Positions 12,000-22,565 of a stretch of 64,000 nucleotides of DNA are shown one piece after another. The position numbers and the translations under genes are program-made. The notes beneath the pieces are model-generated. The model saw only the letters and a list, made by a program, of their open reading frames with translations. It ran no database searches and was not told the origin of the DNA. Location: positions 95,620,316 to 95,684,315 of the forward strand of contig CM047810.1 in the NCBI GenBank assembly GCA_026214975.1, given 5' to 3'. The DNA is from Gentiana macrophylla. Taxonomy: Eukaryota > Streptophyta > Magnoliopsida > Gentianales > Gentianaceae. Within the stretch, counting starts at the first letter, position 1. Each line of letters begins with the position of its first letter.

Positions 12000-13528
12000 T
12001 GTTAGGGTGATTTTATACGTTTTATAAGGATATGTTTTATATCAATTTCCCCATATTCGTATTGTTTTCATAGAAATCGAGCTTTATATTGAAATATTAA
12101 GCAAGTGAGGTTTTTAATGGTTGATTCGCAAAATTAGTTAATTTATGCGTTTTATTGATGAATTTATGATTATTTGGATATGGTTACACTCTGCATGTTT
12201 TTGATGATTGTAGATACACCATAATGCTGCTCAATGGAGGATTGGATAATGTTTAATTGAAGATTTATATGAAGAAAGGTGATAAAGTTCGAATTATTTG
12301 ATGATTAATGAAGAGGAGAAAAGATAGAGATGAAATGGATTGAGGATAGAGATGAAGAATCGTGTGTTAATCCAGTGGATCAAGCGCCCAAGTCCCGTCT
12401 CCAGGGCCTGGGTGGCGTTTAGAATAGTGGATCAAGCGCCCAGGAGAAGATTTTTGGTTCAGAGAGTTTGGCCGAGTGAATCAAGGCCTGAGGCAGTCAA
12501 AGCGGTGAATCAAGGCCCAACACCGACATAGCAAAGGCCGACCTATTTTTCCTATAAATAGCAGTAGCGCGATTTCAACCCTAAAACACATATTATTGAC
12601 TCTTATTGATACATAATCATTAGAGAAAAACCTGGCGGCCCCTGCACTTCTTGTGGAGGAGGAGGTTGCGGATTAGTTAGGTTTTTGTTTTCTTTTTCTT
12701 CTTTTCTTGTTCGCATGAAGATGGCCTCAAGTCGTGAACTTGGAGCGAGGCATGAGCAACTTTTTCCAAAGAGCTTTTATTTTCTTTCCTTTGGATATTT
12801 TGTGAGTTTAATTTAAAGTTTGTTTCTTTCCTTTGTTTATTTGTTTATGCAATCGATATCGGAAGATGTATTGCTATTTGATGTTTACCGTATGATGGAA
12901 ATCGGTGTAAACCTTAGATCACCATAGGAAAGATTAGACTTTTAACCTTGACATAACGGAAGTTGATAGGTTAGATTTCTAGGTTGTTAGATCTAATAAA
13001 TCTTGCACCTTGTTTTGAGAGCGTTAATCTCTATAGATCGGAAGATGATGAGATTGATAGACGGATTACTTACGAAGTAGGAATTCATACCTTTGATTAG
13101 GTGAACCACAACTTTGATTAAATCATCATAAGATAATTTAGGGAAGAATTAAGGGGTTGGGATGGTGGATCATGTTTGTTCTATGTTGATTTGCTTGATC
13201 ATTATCATGATAGTTAGTTTTATTGTTTTCTTAGTTGTAGTTTTATTTTATTTGCTTTTGTTCATAACGATATTTTCCTGGCTTTGGGTGACAATCCTCT
13301 CATTCAGCTTTATTTTCCGTTTTAGTTTAGGTTTAGTAATAAATAGTAGTAACAATTTAAGGAATTAATAAGATTAGGTTCAACATCCCAATTCCTCGTG
13401 GATCGATAACCCGCACTTACCCTACTATGCTAGCAATTACCCGGTATAATTTGGTTAGGAGTTAGTTTGCATGTTAGGTACAGGTTTATAAATTATTTTT
13501 TGTTTAGTGATGCAAAATCCTCCCAACA
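12000..13528 (+). repeat. Full 3' LTR of the Athila-like element (1529 bp)
   Basis: It runs TGTTAGGGTG to CCCAACA and is followed by the ATTTT duplication. TATA box CCTATAAATAG at about 12549. The stretch past about 12760 has no partner in the 5' copy. Confidence 0.88.
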
Positions 13529-13608
13529 ATTTTCATACACAAAATCACGCCATTATGCCACAAAATACTTCCATATTCAAAACCACGTTCACACTACCCA
13601 AATCACAC

Positions 13609-13616
13609 TATAAAAA
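13609..13616 (+). promoter_or_regulatory. Candidate internal TATA box before the env-like ORF
   Basis: TATAAAAA lies 123 bp before the ATG at 13732, followed by a pyrimidine-rich leader. This position would suit a separate transcript for the env-like gene. It is only a motif match. Confidence 0.35.
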
Positions 13617-14581
13617 CAAGACTTAGAGATTTTCAGAAATCTTTACGCTTTCTTGCCAATTACAAACCCTACTCTTGTTTCTTTCTATTGCAAACTCAAG
13701 ATCATTTTCAAAACTTCTCTCCTTTTCAAAAATGGCATCATCCTCCTCAAACACCCAAGTCGGATATGAAAAATCGATTGCCACGGGATCCTTCTTTCAA
13801 GAAGAACACTACTTGAAACTCGTGTGGAAATGACGAAGATGTTAAACGATTATAGCAGTCGCAAAATCCTAAAACTATCAACCTTTCTCAATCCTCCTAT
13901 AACCGAGGTTTGCTTATGAAAGTCCGATTTCCTTCCGAAATCGCACAATACGTGTCTGGGCTCCTCTTTGAAGAAGGTGACGAGTGGGAAGAAGACAAGA
14001 TTGTAGCATCTCGCCCACGGAAAAGAAGTGGCGACATGTAAAAGGTAATTCACAAACATCTTAAACTTTCAAATAAAGGTCAAGCAAAAGTGACATCTCA
14101 TCACAAAACTTGGATGATTTTCTGGGCAACCATTGCCAAACGGCAAACCCAGGATCTACAAAGGTCAATTGTTTGAGATCTCGCTTTAAAGAAACCATTC
14201 AATGAGTTCGATTGCCCTAATTGGCAAGACCATTGAAGGAAAATTGGGAGCAAATAATGCAATGACAGAAATCGAATGAGGTCGATAGGAATCATCTACA
14301 ATAATCTGCAATTCAACTGGGCAAAATACTTCTTTCTAAGACTCAAAGAGCAAATCCAAGGTGAAGTAAAAGCAGCAAACAAGGGGACAAAAGAAGGAAA
14401 GACAAAGAAAGGACATTTCCGGGTGAAAAAGTCATATGGCATTTGGTTACACTACTTGTTGCAATGTCTCAAAGTCCCCACAAGACAACTCCACAAACCG
14501 CATGAATCCAAAGTCATGTTTACTTATGTTAAACAACAACAGAAGGCAGGGGAAGGGAAGAGGAAGAAATCCACACACAGC

Positions 14582-16309
14582 TGAAGGATGCAGGTTCTTA
14601 GATCTAAACGAGTTAGATCTATGCGCAGCGGATGGATCACGATTTATATGACACAATTCATAATTAAAGGACTTAAACAACTACAAGGGGGTTAAGAACG
14701 TGTTACCAATAACGGGAAGAGTCGCCTTGATCTTCCGATGTGTTCTCCAAACGGCGGTTGGTGGACACCCTTCTTGATAAAAGCACCTCCTTGATATGCA
14801 ACAACAAGAAAAACTCCAAGTTTTTCTTCCTCTAAAACCCTAGGCAAGAAAAAAACTAATTTTTCTCTCCTTTTACAAGTGGTGGTCGAAAATTGCTTGT
14901 CCAATTTCCCTTGGAATAACTCTCCTTTTATAGGAGAGTAAATCCTTGGCCTCCAAGTTTTAATTAATTAAATAAATAATTAATTAAACAAAATAAAAAG
15001 ATATTTTCCTTAATGACTAATTGTGACATGTATTGACCAATAGGAAATCAAATAACAAGTCATCCAACCAATCATATAACAAGAATATCTTTTATTTTCC
15101 ACATCACAAAAAATTAATTCTTGTGATAAATAAATACCCAGAGGCGCCACTTTTAGGGTATAAAAGCCCACATAAAATGTCTTTTATGTGTATAATATTA
15201 TTTAGTCCAACTAAATAATATCCATGCATATCAATTAATTAGCCCAGCCAATTAATTATTTCTGAGGCCCAAATATCAAGATTATTTGTCCGAATTACAG
15301 AAGCCACATCGGGGACCATGGACCTATAACCAGTAGCTCCAATAATTAATTATTCGTCGAACAGAATAAGTACATTAATTATTAATTCCGGGATTACGCC
15401 ACCATAAACCCGAAACTGAACTCTACCGATTATAGATGTATACTTATACTCAACCCATAGAGTGAATAAGCGTCCATTGATATAATCACTACATACGGAT
15501 TAACCCTCCATAGACTGTCCATTCTGAGTGGGAAGTCTCCGTGAACCCAACTCAGAATATCTTATCCTTATTTACCATCAACCCCCTGATGACCAATTAG
15601 TATGCATATCTGACTAGTAGCTAATTAGTCAAATGCGAAACTCCCGGGATCGATCACTTTCTTAGGGCTAACAAATAAGGAGACTGTCTCTCTACTTCCC
15701 GCAGGAAGGAATGGATTCCATGTCTGTGAAAATCAGAACTACTCACTCATCTGGAGATAGTGCCAATGAGAAGTGGCTTGGAACACATATTTAAGTGAAC
15801 CGTAACTAACAAATCAAACACTACCCCGGGACAAGCAGCACCCTGTGATCACCTCAGGATTAAGGTTGATCCATATATGATCATCTAATGATTTAATAAG
15901 TTTCCTCGATTACGGAATTATACCGAGAAATTGATTAAATCGGTCCAAATTTCTATATGAATGCCATCATATATAAATGCCCCACGTAGGTACTCCTCTC
16001 ACCGACAATCCGGATAAGACTATCACACCCTAAGGTGTTCTCGGGCGCATTATTGGTGTTTTAATCAAGAGACCCTAAACTCGATTAAGTTCACCACGGA
16101 CTAATCAGATTTAAGTATATCACCACTAACTCAATCCTCACGTGCATGCCATACACCGAGTTAAGCGGTTACATACTGAGATATACTTAGGGTTTGCAAA
16201 GCAGATGTATTACTTTACAAGCACAAAGCAAGTAATAAGGTGAGATAAATTCAGTCATTCATTATTAAAAAAATTAACACAAATTGTCTTTCGGGCACTA
16301 CACCTAACA
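14582..16309 (-). mobile_element. Solo LTR of a copia-type element (1728 bp)
   Basis: Perfect ACAGC duplications flank it (14577-14581, 16310-16314). On the minus strand it begins TGTTAGGTGTAG and ends GCATCCTTCA. The interrupted ORF is in frame across it. No internal coding sequence remains, so it is a product of LTR-LTR recombination. The terminal sequences resemble Ty1/copia LTRs; the lineage is not certain. Confidence 0.88.
14919..14939 (-). promoter_or_regulatory. TATA box of the copia solo LTR, inside an inverted repeat
   Basis: The minus strand reads CCTATAAAAGG in the middle of perfect 8-bp arms (ACTCTCCT / AGGAGAGT, loop TTTAT on the plus strand). Confidence 0.6.
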
Positions 16310-16767
16310 ACAGCACCACCAGTCAAAGAAAGAAACAAAAGATTCAAGCGAAGTCGGAAAAGACAGACTTTGGACAATTGATTGATGAAGAAGAAGAGGA
16401 AGAAGGTTCTGACACTGAGGCTTTTGAAGCAGAACAACAAGAAGAAGAAATCAGTGGGGATGAACAACATCCTAATAAAGAAAACACTGGAGAGGATGAG
16501 GAATCATCTCAGAAGAAGCCGGACAATTGTCCGCAAACGATATAGATGATCGAATTGCCAGAATATCTTGAGTGGAAGGAAGGCGATTCCAAACAACAGC
16601 TTCAAGACTCAGATCGTATGCTCATTTGAAGAAGCATGGCTATTTGACTTTCTCGGGAATCACAACTCGGTAGTGTACTTGACGAATCACCTCTATGGGA
16701 AATGGTTGATGCAAACCAAGGCAAAGCGCCCCTGAGATCTCCGGGAGACAAAGTAACGACTCGAGAA

Positions 16768-16858
16768 GATGATGAAGATGATCATGATCGGGATGATGGT
16801 GATGATCATGATGACAATGATGATAATGATCATGATCAGGATGACGATGATGATGATT
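16768..16858 (+). repeat. GAT/TGATCA-rich low-complexity tract
   Basis: A trinucleotide-like GAT tract with repeated ATCATGAT blocks. In the env-like frame it encodes nearly only Asp with some His, Asn and Gly. Open frames on both strands here are an effect of composition. Confidence 0.75.
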
Positions 16859-18499
16859 TTGGTCAAGATAAAGAAGAGGACTCCCCTGCACCAGATGCAA
16901 TTGATGACACTACTCTTCTCCGCACATTTTGAAACCACAAGCCTCTGGCAAGTCTACAACTCAAAGAAAGACATCCACTCAACCGATGTCCGTCAACGTT
17001 CAGCCTAACAAAGACAAACATTGTGGATCTTTGGTTCAATTGCCGCCACTCCAGTCAAGACATCCCCGGCATGTAGATAGGGGAACAACAAACTCAAGCC
17101 ACACCAAAGATACACATCTACCCAAATACTTGAAGATCTAGATGTAAATGCAGATGTCACTCAACATCAAGACAAGGGACAACAAACAGATCCAGAACCA
17201 GCTGAAACAAGGCACAAACTCTCTCAGCTGAACACTGGCATTACAAATGAAACTTTTGAGAAAGCGGCAGACTTGTTGGCTGAAGAATTGGAACAGCAAG
17301 CAATGTATCTCAGATCGATGACTTCAGCTTTTAATGACAAAAGCTCCTCCATTGAACACAAGTTTCAGGCCATTGCAGAATACATTGATGCACAGAATAT
17401 TGTTGTTCAACAACAAGGAGATCTGATGAAGCAACTCAACATCAATATCACTAACAGTCTTGCAGGCCTCAAGCAACACATTTCCCAAGAAAACGAATCA
17501 ACGGCAAGAGCTTTTGGGACTAGACTTGAGTGTCAATGAGAAATTGAATGATCACAACAAAAGATTCACATCCATTGAATCAAAACTTGACTCTCTGATT
17601 GGAACGGCAGAGGCCACCAATAGCATCCTACTCCAGCAAAGGGATGATGCTGCCAAAAAGGGGGAAAACCAGGATAAGCCTGAAGGATCAACAATCAGAC
17701 CCCCAAATTTCACTGAAGAACAACTGAGGGCAAGAGACAGAGAAATAAGAATCAGAAATGAAGCAGAAGAACAGCAAAGAAGGATCAGAGAAGAAAGGGA
17801 AAAGGCCCTAAAGGAACCCTGCATTGGACTTCCTCACCCTATGCAAAGAAGAGATGATGATAGAGACAGGTCCGGCAGACAGCAAAGGCCTGGCTCGGTC
17901 AAGAAAGAGGATCACCACCAACACAGATCAAGACCGGAGGAAAAACAACAGAGCAGAGAGGTAAAGAGCTCCGGATATCTTGAGAGCACAGGACTTACAC
18001 TGGTCACCAAAGCAAAAAGAATATGATGCGGATGTATTGGACCATGTAAGAGAATTTTTCAGAGAGTACAGGAAGGACTTTATCCTCCTCTCTCACAAGA
18101 TGAAGCCTGGTGATTGGCTAAGATATCGAGGATGAAAGGATGAGAACTGATATGGCCAAACTCTACAATGAAGTCAAAAGAGAATTTGCACTTCTCAAAC
18201 AAGCCAACAACAAACCAAGCTCAGCCATACCACTATCTGCAAAAGGACCAGAAGACTTGCCAGCTGATCAACAAGAAGAATTCAAATATATGGCTAAATT
18301 CTTCGATCCTATGGGAGAATGGAAAACAGAGCAAAGTGGAGTCTCTACAAAAGCCTCAAGTTTGCAGATTCACATATTCTTTGAGGCTAGGGAAAGACTT
18401 GAAAAATATTTTGGAGAACTAAGGCAAATGAGACCATGCTCGATTTCAATGAGACTCTTTGCCAAAAGAGTTTTCCAAGGTGTATCTGAATACACATGA

Positions 18500-18750
18500 C
18501 TTTGGCTTCTTGGAAGTGGAAGTTTTTTAAATTGACTGGAAAGACATGGAAGAGGTCTGACTACAAAATTCAAGAGGTACAAGGTGAATTGAGCAAAATA
18601 TAGTTTGTAACACTTGAATAAAGTCTTAGAACTTATTACCCTATGATGGATGAATAAAATTTGAGTTTTTTTTAATCATTGTGTATTATGAAAATTTTGA
18701 TTACTTATGTTCAAAGCTTATGAGGTTTTGGCATCATCAAAAAGGGAAAT
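18500..18750 (+). other. Sirevirus 3' tail and polypurine tract
   Basis: No gene. The last bases (AAAAAGGGAAAT, 18739-18750) lie directly before the 3' LTR and form the polypurine tract that primes plus-strand synthesis. Confidence 0.8.
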
Positions 18751-20834
18751 TGTTAGGAACATTTTGTTATGTTTTGATGATGGCCATACTAGTCTGTTAT
18801 AGCAAGCCTGAAATAAGTTAGAATTTCTCTGTATAAGTCTTTACTTAGGGTCGACAAGTTGTATAAGTTAAGTCGGACAAATCTTTGTACTAGTTGGTAG
18901 GACGGCAAAGCAAAAGCAGATATTCGGCAAAGTAAAGCCAGCCAAGCACTAGCAGAGAAGATATGAAGACATTATGGTCTGACTCATAACCAAGGAAGTC
19001 TGTGATGACCTTGGATAAGTCTAAGTTATGTTTTAAGTGATGAAACTCAATATTCAAATATGGTGTACTTTGGTCTCACCCAAATCAAGGATCAGTGAAG
19101 TACAAAGACTCTTCAAAAACTAGAACAAAGAAGAAAAGCAATTGAATCGGTGAGTACATCGACTTTCGCAAAGAGAAAACAAAACAAATGAAGAAAGAAC
19201 TAACGGCTAAGTCGGAAGGCTCACTTGACCGTTCTACAAACGGTGAAGAGACACTTACAAGATCAGATTTAATATACGTTGAAGATTCAGCAGATCATGC
19301 ATTAAATGCACAATCATTAAAGGATCAATCAAGGACGGATTTTCTGCTATATGTTTGAAGAAAGAATCCGATCACTGAAATCAAGGAGAATACAATTAAG
19401 GGGGAATCAAGAATGAAATCAAGGATTATTCCCTCATTAATATAGCCAACGGACGGAATTTCAAAAACCAAGGTGATGTGATCCAGCCCAAGAAAGTTAA
19501 AGATCGGCCTATAATATGCACTATCTATGCCATTGGGCTTGAAGAGCATGAAGAGGGGCTTGGATGAGTTATTAATTAGTTATTAGACTTGTTTTATTTT
19601 ACTTTGCATTGGATTTATTTCATAAAGGTCTTTTCGGCCTAAATGCTAGTATGGCCTATCAAAAAAGGTGCCAATATGATAGTATATTGGGTTAAGTATT
19701 TATTTTCAGCAAATAAGAGTCATTTCGGCTCAACAGAGTCAAGTTAGGTCCATCAGAAGATAAAGTGGCGAATTTTACTTGTAAAATATCCCACATTGCT
19801 TAGGTTTTCTATTTTCATTATGATTGTAGCCTATTAAAGGCAAACTAGGAGCACATTCTAGAGACAGTTAAACTTTTGAGTGAAATATTATTATTTGAGT
19901 TCTTTTGAACTTGTGAGTATTCTTTAGTAGAGTATTCAAACCCGAACTTATCAAGGTCGTGAGCATACCTTGTGGCGTTCACAAACCGAGGTTCTTAGAT
20001 ACAAGGATATCTAGGGGTCGAGGTCATAATCCAAGGTTCTTAGGTACACGGATACCTAGGGGTCGCGGAGCTCGTTTTCATTGTTCCTACAATCAATCCT
20101 TGGGCAAATTCAGAATTGAGCCTCATCGGTTCACTTCACAAGGTTATTCAAGGCTATAAATAGAAGGCATTGACAGAAAAAGAAAACAACGATTCAAAAA
20201 GAAAGAAAGCAGAAACTCTGTCAATTTGAAAAGCCTCCTCTCTGAACTTACAAAGATATATCCAGTGATCAACTCAAGTATCAGAACTACAAAGTCATAC
20301 TCAGAACTGAGATTGATCAAGCAAGTGTGTGAATCACATTCACATCAAACTGAAGCAACTGAATCAGAGGCAATCTGAGAAGGAGTTGAATCTGTGATAG
20401 ATGTTGAAGGATTTTGATCTCAAGGAGCAGCAAAAGGAAGACTGAATCACTGAAGCTGTTGCAGTCAAGGAGTGATAGTCTTGTAGATTGTGAAGCTTGG
20501 GAAGCCAAGGACAATCATACTATTGTATCTGTGAAAACAATAGTGAATTCCTCCAAACATCACAGAGAAGAGTGGATTAAGGGATTACACCACCACCGAA
20601 CCACTATAAGCCTTGTGTCAATTTAATTCTCGCAATTTACTTTACAACATTTATTTATTTAGCCTACATCATAACTTATATCTCGTGGATCGTCTACACC
20701 GATTTGAAAACAACGTAGTAAGAAGGGACTTATCCATTGCCCAAAAGCTTTTAAATAAGAGAAAAGTTTTGAAACTCCACTATAGTCATTCACCCCTCTC
20801 GACTATAGTTTCACCTTCTTCTCTGGGACCAACA
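18751..20834 (+). repeat. Sirevirus 3' LTR, interrupted by a solo LTR
   Basis: It matches the 5' LTR along its length; taking out 19474-20138 and one CAAGG copy leaves about 1414 bp against 1409 bp. The insert lies between the AAAAACCAAGG and TTATTCAAGGC blocks that are adjacent in the 5' LTR, just before the TATA box. Confidence 0.92.
19474..20138 (+). mobile_element. Solo LTR (665 bp) inside the Sirevirus 3' LTR
   Basis: Perfect CAAGG duplications (19469-19473, 20139-20143). It starts TGATGTGATCC and ends GGTTCACTTCA. Near its end are two tandem copies of a roughly 40-bp block (about 19986-20025 and 20031-20068) with the shared core AGGTTCTTAG and CTAGGGGTCG. No coding sequence; superfamily not certain, possibly gypsy. 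Strand is inferred from the TATTAAAGG-like box upstream of the repeats. Confidence 0.85.
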
Positions 20835-21007
20835 GGACCTTTGGATTCTCTGACTTCCTTATGACCACCCCTGTTTTCTGGTGATAACTGCCTTTGTTCC
20901 CCAAAAGTTTCTACCTTTTCTTTCCCTTTCCTCACACTTTCGAAAATAATCTGAAAATCTTCATCCCCCATTGTTTTTAAAGCATCCACTAGGAGTTGTT
21001 TCGCCAT
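20835..21007 (-). CDS. gag: Tat-1 gag N-terminus, cut off by the Sirevirus
   Basis: The ATG at 21005-21007 opens MAKQLLVDALKTMGDEDFQI and remains open to 20835, the Sirevirus boundary. It lies 186 bp after the 5' LTR, where gag should start, and continues on the other side of the insertion at 2943. This physically links the LTR at 21194 with the pol at position 1. The peptide is rich in Lys/Glu/Gln, as expected for a Tat gag N-terminus. Confidence 0.85.
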
Positions 21008-21174
21008 TTCCTTAGTGTTTGGTTGATCTTCTGGTTATTTTTCTGGATTTTTTTTTCTGGATCTTGATTTGTGTTCTCTGGATTTTGCGAGGACCCTGCG
21101 AGGTCCTTCCCTTGTTGATTTTTCTTGGATTTCATGTTCTTTTCTCCGTAATCTGTCACTAGAAACAAAAAATA

Positions 21175-21193
21175 GCCCTCCTTCTAGCGCCAA
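21175..21193 (-). other. Tat-1 primer binding site
   Basis: On the minus strand TTGGCGCTAGAAGGAGGGC directly follows the LTR end TCGATCA. TGGCGC starts are usual for plant gypsy tRNA primer sites; I do not name the tRNA. Confidence 0.7.
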
Positions 21194-21569
21194 TGATCGA
21201 ACTCAAAATCAAACAGATAAACTATTGGGTCTTTCTTGCTCTAGGATTGTACAGAGAATAATCGTTCTTGTACTTCTGGACTGAACTTTATCAATAAGCT
21301 GCCTACGTATCCAAATATATATTTGGAATCAAGTCCAACCGTAGTTCAGGCGGTTATCCATGATAATGGGGTTAGTGATCCGCCGCCTTCTTCTTCTTCG
21401 GTCGTGGTCCCGCTCGATCGATCGCTCTCTGGTCGGGGATCTCCCCTGGCCTGGTCAGCCTACTTCTTCTGGTCGTAATGGTATCCAGATTGTGTACGGC
21501 TCTGTCCTGTTCTGCCAGCTTGTGTTGTATCAGCTTGACACGTGGACTGATCCGGGTCACCCCCAATCA
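21194..21569 (-). repeat. Tat-1 5' LTR (376 bp)
   Basis: The minus strand starts TGATTGGGGGTGACC and ends GAGTTCGATCA, with terminal TGAT...ATCA. Its partner is outside the window, so the outer end rests on the terminal motif. Confidence 0.75.
21310..21327 (-). promoter_or_regulatory. Tat-1 LTR TATA region, perfect palindrome
   Basis: TCCAAATATATATTTGGA is a perfect 18-bp palindrome containing TATATA, about 115 bp before the LTR 3' end on the minus strand. It is the likely core promoter. Confidence 0.6.
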
Positions 21570-22390
21570 ATAGTTGTAGGAGATGCCTATCCCCCTTGTT
21601 TACTTTGATTTTAAAGTAGGAAAATAGTAAAACTCATTTTCTACTAAAATAAGAATTATGATTTTAATTAAAAAAATCCTTTAAATAAACTATATTATTA
21701 ATTAATATCATATATTAATTTCTAATATTAATATTCTGTTAGTGTTTATTCATAATAAATAATCTGAATATCAATTCCATTAGAACGCTTTGTTGCAAGC
21801 GTAATTAAATCCTTATTTGGTTATCAACATAACCACAATTTAATTCGGACAGTCATTTATATGTGTGTGACCCGATAGACTTCCAAATATGTTAGCCATA
21901 AGATAAAGTGTATTTACAAAATTACCATTCATACTTAACGATCGCGATTGGCATCTAACAATACGTCACGACTCCCAATTGTCGGAAGTAGTCAAATGCT
22001 AATGATTATAACCTTTCATGTGAAACGGTTTCCGTATAAATACGTCCTTTCACATAATCAATATCCATATAGTCGTTTGACGAGTGTCATACATCAACGA
22101 CTATTTCTTATATTATGAAATATAAGATTATCTCGGAATGAACACTTCATTCCCACTTCACAAAGATTCCGAGAATAAAACATTCCCGGTGGTCATTTCC
22201 GTATATTCATTCCTACCATTGGGAAGCGCGAATCACTTACGACCGACATAAATCCTATGGATGCATCAATATCACACACAATCACCACCGCATAATCGCC
22301 CTGTGACTAGGGAAAACCTCGATAGTGTCAAAGCGTGACAATCCAACTGCGATGTTATAACGACCTCTGATCTAATGCTGTTAAACGAAC
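21570..22390 (-). repeat. LTR-like fragment B, minus orientation
   Basis: No gene. Its reverse complement aligns with 23560-24000 through blocks such as GTTTCACATGAAAGGT, GATCGTTA(A/G)GTATGAA and GATAACCAAATAA. Tat-1 inserted into it, and its other half should lie left of the window. The conserved blocks resemble copia LTR U3 regions. Confidence 0.55.
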
Positions 22391-22565
22391 CGAGTTGTTC
22401 ATGAACAAACTCAAACTCAGCTCGTGAAAGCTCATTCAAGTTCGTTTATTTATGAAACGAACCAAGCTCAAACTTGATTTATAACTCGTTTAGTTAACGA
22501 GCGAACACGAGCTCCGCTCATGAATGCTCAGGTTTGTTCGCGAACTCGTACATATATATACTACC
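22390..22565. repeat. Short repeat rich in CGAAC/GAGCTC motifs
   Basis: Many overlapping forward and inverted copies of GTTCG/CGAAC, GAGCTC and TCATGAA. Such sequence is found in plant non-autonomous elements. No ends could be set. Confidence 0.4.

Larger units (their letters stand above)
10178..13528 (+). mobile_element. Internally deleted Athila-like LTR element
   Basis: It is flanked by perfect ATTTT duplications (10173-10177 and 13529-13533). It consists of a 5'-LTR fragment (about 783 bp), about 1 kb of 3' untranslated remnant and a full 1529-bp 3' LTR. All of gag and pol and the PBS are missing. The 3' remnant resembles the 3' region of the Athila at 35804-48906, and the LTR ends in a TCGTGGATCG...CTTACC style seen in Athila/Tat LTRs. 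One deletion or a template switch during reverse transcription explains the structure. Confidence 0.85.
13732..18499 (+). pseudogene. Sirevirus env-like ORF after pol, interrupted and frameshifted
   Basis: Sireviruses often carry an extra ORF between pol and the 3' LTR, called env-like; its role is unproven. The start ATG 13732 (MASSSSNTQVGYEKS) has good context but stops after about 33 codons. Other pieces follow, among them 14276-14581, a solo LTR at 14582-16309, then 16315-16545 (Glu-rich). Both sides of the solo LTR are in the same frame once it and one ACAGC copy are left out. An Asp/His tract (16768-16858), two coiled-coil pieces (17273-17539, 17460-18026, Gln/Glu/Arg-rich) and a last piece (18140-18499) follow. 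I see no signal peptide or clear membrane segment. Confidence 0.7.
2944..20834 (+). mobile_element. Sirevirus-type Ty1/copia retrotransposon inserted in Tat-1 gag
   Basis: The element begins TGTTAGGAAC and ends GGGACCAACA, with two homologous LTRs, an initiator-Met PBS, gag, pol in copia order (protease, integrase, RT, RNase H), an env-like ORF after pol and a polypurine tract. The long LTR, large gag with coiled coil and ORF after pol point to the Sirevirus (SIRE/Maximus) lineage. Net length without its three nested inserts is about 12.1 kb. The flanks are CAGAC (left) and GGACC (right), so an exact 5-bp target duplication is not visible; AGAC/GGAC next to the ends is a near match. Coding frames are broken. 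Confidence 0.92.
1..21569 (-). mobile_element. Tat-1: Ty3/gypsy Tat-lineage retrotransposon, left end outside window
   Basis: Read on the minus strand the order is 5' LTR (21194-21569), PBS, leader, start of gag (21007-20835), a Sirevirus insertion (20834-2944), rest of gag-protease (2943-1205) and RT running to position 1. RNase H, integrase and the 3' LTR lie beyond the window. The Tat assignment rests on the gag knuckle of the type C-x2-H-x3-GH-x4-C, the YVDD reverse transcriptase and the short LTR. The gag-protease frame is open, so this is a fairly young copy with a few nonsense changes. No left-hand target duplication can be checked; the right flank begins ATAGT. Confidence 0.85.

Noticed and set aside
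16640..16938. Minus-strand His-rich ORFs (HHHHPDHDH)
   Set aside because: They are the antisense reading of the GAT-rich acidic tract of the env-like ORF; composition explains them.
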